Shown one piece after another: positions 60,838 through 64,000 of a stretch of 64,000 nt of DNA. The notes under the pieces are model-generated. The model was not told the origin of the DNA, did not search any database, and was given only the letters and a program-made list of their open reading frames with translations. Source of the DNA: an uncultured Ruminococcus sp. (GTDB lineage Bacteria; Bacillota; Clostridia; Oscillospirales; Ruminococcaceae); contig CAMBLM010000003.1 of the NCBI GenBank assembly GCA_945868475.1, positions 124,001 to 188,000 of the forward strand, read 5' to 3'. Every line of letters begins with the position of its first letter. Within the stretch, counting starts at the first letter, position 1. The position numbers were made by a program, and so were the translations under genes.

Positions 60838-61479
60838 ATGTCCGATTTTTCAAGACGTCTGCCCGTTTATCTGCTGCTCGATGTTTCGGGTTCAATGGCA
60901 GGCGATCCTATCGAAGCTGTTCGCCATGGTGTTAAGGCACTCATTTCCGAGCTTCGCAGTGACCCTCAGGCACTCGAAACGGCTTATCTTTCCGTTATAA
61001 CGTTCAATTCGGCTGCGCGTCAGGTATGTCCTCTGACAGAGCTTATGCTTTTCAGAGAGCCTGTACTTACGGCAGGAGGTCCGACCGCTCTCGGTGCTGC
61101 GCTTCGTCTTCTCACCGACTGTATAAAGACCGAAGTCCGCAAATCTACCGAAACGCAGAAAGGCGACTGGAAGCCGCTCGTGTTTATCCTCACCGATGGC
61201 ATTCCTACCGATGAGTGGCGCGAAGCCGCAGCTATGCTGAAAAGCACCAAGCCTGCGAACATCATCGCGTGCGCAGCAGGTTCGTGTGCCGACACCTCTG
61301 TTCTCAAAGAGATAACTGACAGCGTTCTGCTGATGAACAACCTTTCCGCAGGCGACCTTGCGCAGTTCTTCGCCTGGGTTTCAAGCTCTGTCAAGCTTTC
61401 GAGCAAGAGCCTTGACGCAAAGCCGGGTGCAGGGATCGAACTTCCGCCTCCGCCGCAGGGCTTCGTTATTGTTCCGTAA
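60838..61479 (+). CDS. TerY-type vWA-domain protein
   Basis: A 213-residue von Willebrand factor A protein of the TerY type. The MIDAS metal site is intact: DVSGS at residues 15-19, a Thr in GGPTALGAAL and the Asp in ILTDGIP near 120. In TerY-type stress systems this protein is the adaptor of a kinase-phosphatase pair. ATG 60838 follows AAAGGAGA. The phosphatase gene starts 18 bp downstream and the kinase gene after that, all in one direction, so the three are one operon. Confidence 0.9.
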   Translation: MSDFSRRLPVYLLLDVSGSMAGDPIEAVRHGVKALISELRSDPQALETAYLSVITFNSAARQVCPLTELMLFREPVLTAGGPTALGAALRLLTDCIKTEVRKSTETQKGDWKPLVFILTDGIPTDEWREAAAMLKSTKPANIIACAAGSCADTSVLKEITDSVLLMNNLSAGDLAQFFAWVSSSVKLSSKSLDAKPGAGIELPPPPQGFVIVP

Positions 61480-61497
61480 ACGGACGTGGAGGACAAA

Positions 61498-62688
61498 ATG
61501 GACGAAAATATCAAAAAGCTTTCCGACAGTGATGTTACCGCGCATACAGCCGCATTGTGGAAATATGCGCCTATTCCCGACTCGCCCGAGCCTTATCCCG
61601 AGTACCGTTCTTCCTATAAAAACGATAACGGAACGGAGATCATTGCCGCAAGGGTGAGGGGCAAAAAGCACAAGCATGAGGGTACGAACTGCGATGACTG
61701 GTACGAATTCGACACGGTGGGGAACTGGACTGTCTGCGTTGTTTCTGACGGTGCAGGCTCGAAAAGACTCTCACGCATCGGCGCGCGGATATCGAGCGAA
61801 GCCGCCTGCGCTTATATAAAGGAACAGCTTTCCGCACTCGACCGTTCGCAGACGGAAAACTCGCTTGCGATGCCTTTTGACAAGGCTGAATTCACCGCCG
61901 TATGCACGAAGCTTGCGGAGATAATGCGCTCGGGCTTTGACGCGGCTTATTCCGCAGTAGAGGGGGCGGCTCTTATCCGCTCTGAGGACGAAAGCATCAC
62001 TGCCGATCTCGGCAGAAAATGTGAAGTGAAAGACCTTTCCGCAACTCTGCTTGCATCTGCCGTGATCCCACTCGAAAACGGAGAAACGTTCGTTATATCC
62101 GTTGCGGTCGGTGACGGTATGGTCGCCGCTGTCAATGCCGACGGTGAATTTCCCTCTGCGCTGAAACTGCTCGGAAACACTGACAAAGGCGGCTTTTCGG
62201 GAGAAACCGAATTCCTCGACGAAACAAAAACAGCCGAAAAGCTTTATTCAAATACAAAAATAATGCGCGGAAAAGTCACTTCCGTGATGATGATGACGGA
62301 CGGCGTTTCGGACGATCATTACCCGAACTCGCCCGAGCTTCTGCGGCTGTGGCTTGACCTTATGCTCAATGGCATCATCGATTTCCCGACCGAAAGCTAC
62401 GAACCGGAAAAGGGCGAAGCTCCCGAACCCGAGGCTCACCCGTGGGTAAATGACAGCAGTGTTGAAGTTTCGCTCGCTTACTCAAAAAATATACTCGCGA
62501 AAAACAAGCTTTCTCTCGAAGAATTGTGGGGAAAGCGTTTTGGCAGTCTTATGCATAAATCTTCGCTCGAAGCGTTCGGGAAAAAGCTTGCCGATGAGAA
62601 AAGCGAACGGCTCAAAGTCTGGCTCGACAACTATTCGCAGAGAGGTTCGTTCGATGACAGAACGCTTGTTATACTAAACACCATTTAA
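61498..62688 (+). CDS. PP2C-type phosphatase of the TerY triad
   Basis: A 396-residue protein phosphatase. Motifs: VVSDGAGSKRLSRIGA (metal-binding Asp and a Ser), LSATLLASAVI, MMMTDGVSDDHY and the closing SFDDRTLVI. It is of the large PP2C_2 kind found with TerY and a kinase. I chose ATG 61498, after GTGGAGGAC; the GTG at 61486 overlaps this site. The last four codons and the stop (LNTI, TAA) lie in a MITE-like element, which therefore supplies the C terminus. Since the domain ends with RTLVI the truncation is small. Confidence 0.9.
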   Translation: MDENIKKLSDSDVTAHTAALWKYAPIPDSPEPYPEYRSSYKNDNGTEIIAARVRGKKHKHEGTNCDDWYEFDTVGNWTVCVVSDGAGSKRLSRIGARISSEAACAYIKEQLSALDRSQTENSLAMPFDKAEFTAVCTKLAEIMRSGFDAAYSAVEGAALIRSEDESITADLGRKCEVKDLSATLLASAVIPLENGETFVISVAVGDGMVAAVNADGEFPSALKLLGNTDKGGFSGETEFLDETKTAEKLYSNTKIMRGKVTSVMMMTDGVSDDHYPNSPELLRLWLDLMLNGIIDFPTESYEPEKGEAPEPEAHPWVNDSSVEVSLAYSKNILAKNKLSLEELWGKRFGSLMHKSSLEAFGKKLADEKSERLKVWLDNYSQRGSFDDRTLVILNTI

Positions 62689-62771
62689 AATTTGGAAAAA
62701 ATCAAGCCGATAATCTCGCATATATAGGATTTCGGCGCAAATTTTTTCCTGTATTTTATTGGTGTTTAGTA
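62672..62771 (+). mobile_element. MITE-like element, type A, in the 3' end of a gene
   Basis: TACTAAACACCATTTAAAAT ... TTGGTGTTTAGTA, 100 bp, TTA on both sides (62669-62671, 62772-62774). It supplies the phosphatase stop codon and separates phosphatase and kinase genes. Confidence 0.85.
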
Positions 62772-62812
62772 TTATTATCAATCCCAAAATTCCGAAAGGG
62801 GTACAGTAAAAA

Positions 62813-64000
62813 GTGAACAGGATCGGAGAGGCTATTCTTGCAAGCGGCAGGAAGCTCCCTTATGTTATCACCGACAACCCTCCGCGCGGAGGAATGAAAT
62901 ATACATATTTTGCGCCCGATAAGTCTTATGTCGTGCAGTTTTTCAACGACCCGTCAAAGGTCGATGCGAATATGCGCAGACGTATCGAAGCGATAATAAG
63001 CAAATACAACCCGACTATCCCCGAGAGCAGGGGCGGTGCGCTCGGAACGGACGAAAAACGTGCGGCATATTTTGAAAAGCGTTTCTGCTGGCCGACCGAT
63101 ATCGTCGTTTCGCCCGAATTCGGACTTGTTTCGCCGTCCTATCCGTCCGATTTCTTTTTCGGGGACGGTGCTTCCGATTATCTTGACCTTAAAGGCAAGG
63201 ACAAGAAAAGCAACTGGTTCACATCACGAAACCGCCGCTTTCTCAACAAAACGGAGCTTGGCGATTTCCGTTCGATGCTCCAGATGTCGCTCCTTTTGAC
63301 GCGCTCGATAAGGCGGCTGCATCAGGCAGGACTTGCACACTCCGACCTTTCCAACAACAACGTCCTTATCGACCCGAGAAGCGGAAACTGCGTTGTTATC
63401 GACATCGATTCGCTCGTTGTCCCGGGGATATTCCCCCCCGAAGTTGCTGGAACGAGAGGATACATTGCCCCCGAAGTCCTTGCGACAATGGAGCTTGACA
63501 GGAATGACCCTCGGCGAAAGATACCCGGTTCGGAAACCGATCTTCATGCTCTCGCCGTGCTTATATATGAATACCTCCTGCTACGCCACCCTCTTATCGG
63601 ACCGAAGATATTTTCGACTGAATCGGCGGAAAAGGATGATTTTCTTGCACTCGGTCCAAAGGCTCTTTTCATCGAAGACCCGAATGACCGCTCGAACCGT
63701 CCCGAAAATCTCGATGTTACGATAAGCGACCTCGGAAGTGACCTTGAATCGCTTTTCCTGAGATCGTTTGTTGACGGACTTCACGCACCCGAGCTTCGCC
63801 CTACTGCGATGGAGTGGGAAAGGGGGCTTATCAAGGCCTGGGATATGCTTCACCGATGCGAAAATCCCGACTGCGACCACAAATGGTTCATTATGCATGA
63901 TGTTAAGAACCCCGTGTGTCCTTTCTGCGGAACAAGGGTGAAGAGCGACATTTTACAGCTCGATATCTGCGCTCAGCCGAGAGGAAAAAAGGGGCAGTGG
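62813..64000 (+). CDS. protein kinase-like protein of the TerY triad (3' end outside window)
   Basis: The frame is open from GTG 62813 through the right edge (396 codons). Kinase features are TKYTYFAPD-like MKYTYFAPDKSYVVQFF, the catalytic loop HSDLSNNNVLIDP (about residue 175) and VIDIDS for DFG. The strand that usually holds the ATP-anchoring Lys reads VVQFF, so that Lys is not obvious. GTRGYIAPEVL gives the activation segment end. After the kinase fold a Cys pattern CENPDC ... CPFC (about 349-372) suggests a zinc ribbon. GTG is preceded by GAAAGGGG at 12 nt. Kinases of this type accompany TerY and PP2C in stress-response loci. Confidence 0.82.
   Translation, partial: MNRIGEAILASGRKLPYVITDNPPRGGMKYTYFAPDKSYVVQFFNDPSKVDANMRRRIEAIISKYNPTIPESRGGALGTDEKRAAYFEKRFCWPTDIVVSPEFGLVSPSYPSDFFFGDGASDYLDLKGKDKKSNWFTSRNRRFLNKTELGDFRSMLQMSLLLTRSIRRLHQAGLAHSDLSNNNVLIDPRSGNCVVIDIDSLVVPGIFPPEVAGTRGYIAPEVLATMELDRNDPRRKIPGSETDLHALAVLIYEYLLLRHPLIGPKIFSTESAEKDDFLALGPKALFIEDPNDRSNRPENLDVTISDLGSDLESLFLRSFVDGLHAPELRPTAMEWERGLIKAWDMLHRCENPDCDHKWFIMHDVKNPVCPFCGTRVKSDILQLDICAQPRGKKGQW

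Overview
This window looks like a chromosomal segment of a Gram-positive gut or rumen anaerobe of the Clostridia, most likely Ruminococcus or a close relative in the Oscillospiraceae. The evidence is the set of families (diadenylate cyclase CdaA/CdaR, ZapA next to a U32 peptidase, DUF1385 next to PrmC, YycJ, oleate hydratase), strong Shine-Dalgarno sites, frequent TTG/GTG starts, sigma-A type promoters, glycogen enzymes (glgP, glgB) and secreted or plant-polysaccharide enzymes (CE2 esterase, CE4 deacetylase, GH51 arabinofuranosidase). The species call is an inference from gene content.

Layout: 1-374 is the start of a PocR-domain sensor running off the left edge. 0.6-10 kb holds a PP2C phosphatase, cdaA-cdaR, a Nudix hydrolase, an FAD oxidoreductase, trmO and glgP. 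10.7-20.8 kb holds a SpoIID-like protein, citrate synthase, a membrane protein, a lipoprotein with a PhoB/PhoR-type two-component system, a DUF1385 protein and prmC. 20.9-24.2 kb is a c-di-GMP pair (EAL, then PAS-GGDEF). 24.7-28.9 kb is a divergent carbohydrate locus (CE4-CE2 left; GH51-DUF6171-ybaK right). 29.3-35.5 kb has rlmH, a YycJ-type hydrolase, feoA, a small tail-anchored protein, glgB and fabV. 35.9-42.9 kb is a complete F1Fo ATP synthase operon, atpIBEFHAGDC, on the minus strand. Its c subunit carries two membrane carboxylates and a Na+-type binding signature. 43.3-51.2 kb has three tRNAs (Pro, Thr, Tyr), typA, a GNAT enzyme, zapA, a U32 peptidase and serS. 51.5-54.8 kb has an orphan chemoreceptor tail, a GyrI-like protein, a possible 14-residue amphipathic peptide and a LytTR/GHKL two-component system. 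54.8-57.3 kb is oleate hydratase with a TetR regulator. 57.4-60.4 kb is island-like: a Phd/RelE-type and a HicAB toxin-antitoxin pair and a tyrosine integrase pointing at the 3' end of a tRNA-Pro gene. 60.6-64.0 kb is a TerY-type vWA protein, PP2C phosphatase and protein-kinase triad, running off the right edge.

The most striking non-coding feature is a dense set of short palindromic elements (MITE-like, 37-260 bp) in nearly every longer intergenic gap. Three related types share ends TACTRA...YAGTA and are usually flanked by a 3-bp direct repeat TTA (TAA in the other orientation). One copy sits inside another whose unoccupied relative is also present, so the duplication can be read directly. 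Several copies touch genes: one separates a Shine-Dalgarno site from its start codon, two coincide with stop codons of atpB and the triad phosphatase, and one fills the gap between a response regulator and its kinase. Other intergenic repeats are tracts of TTAATGCGTAATTCG type, GGGGCGGAT/ATCCGCCC palindromes, and hairpins with a conserved core and covarying outer stems.

All assignments come from reading the sequence; no database search was run. Family names rest on remembered motifs and lengths. Positions of domains are approximate.
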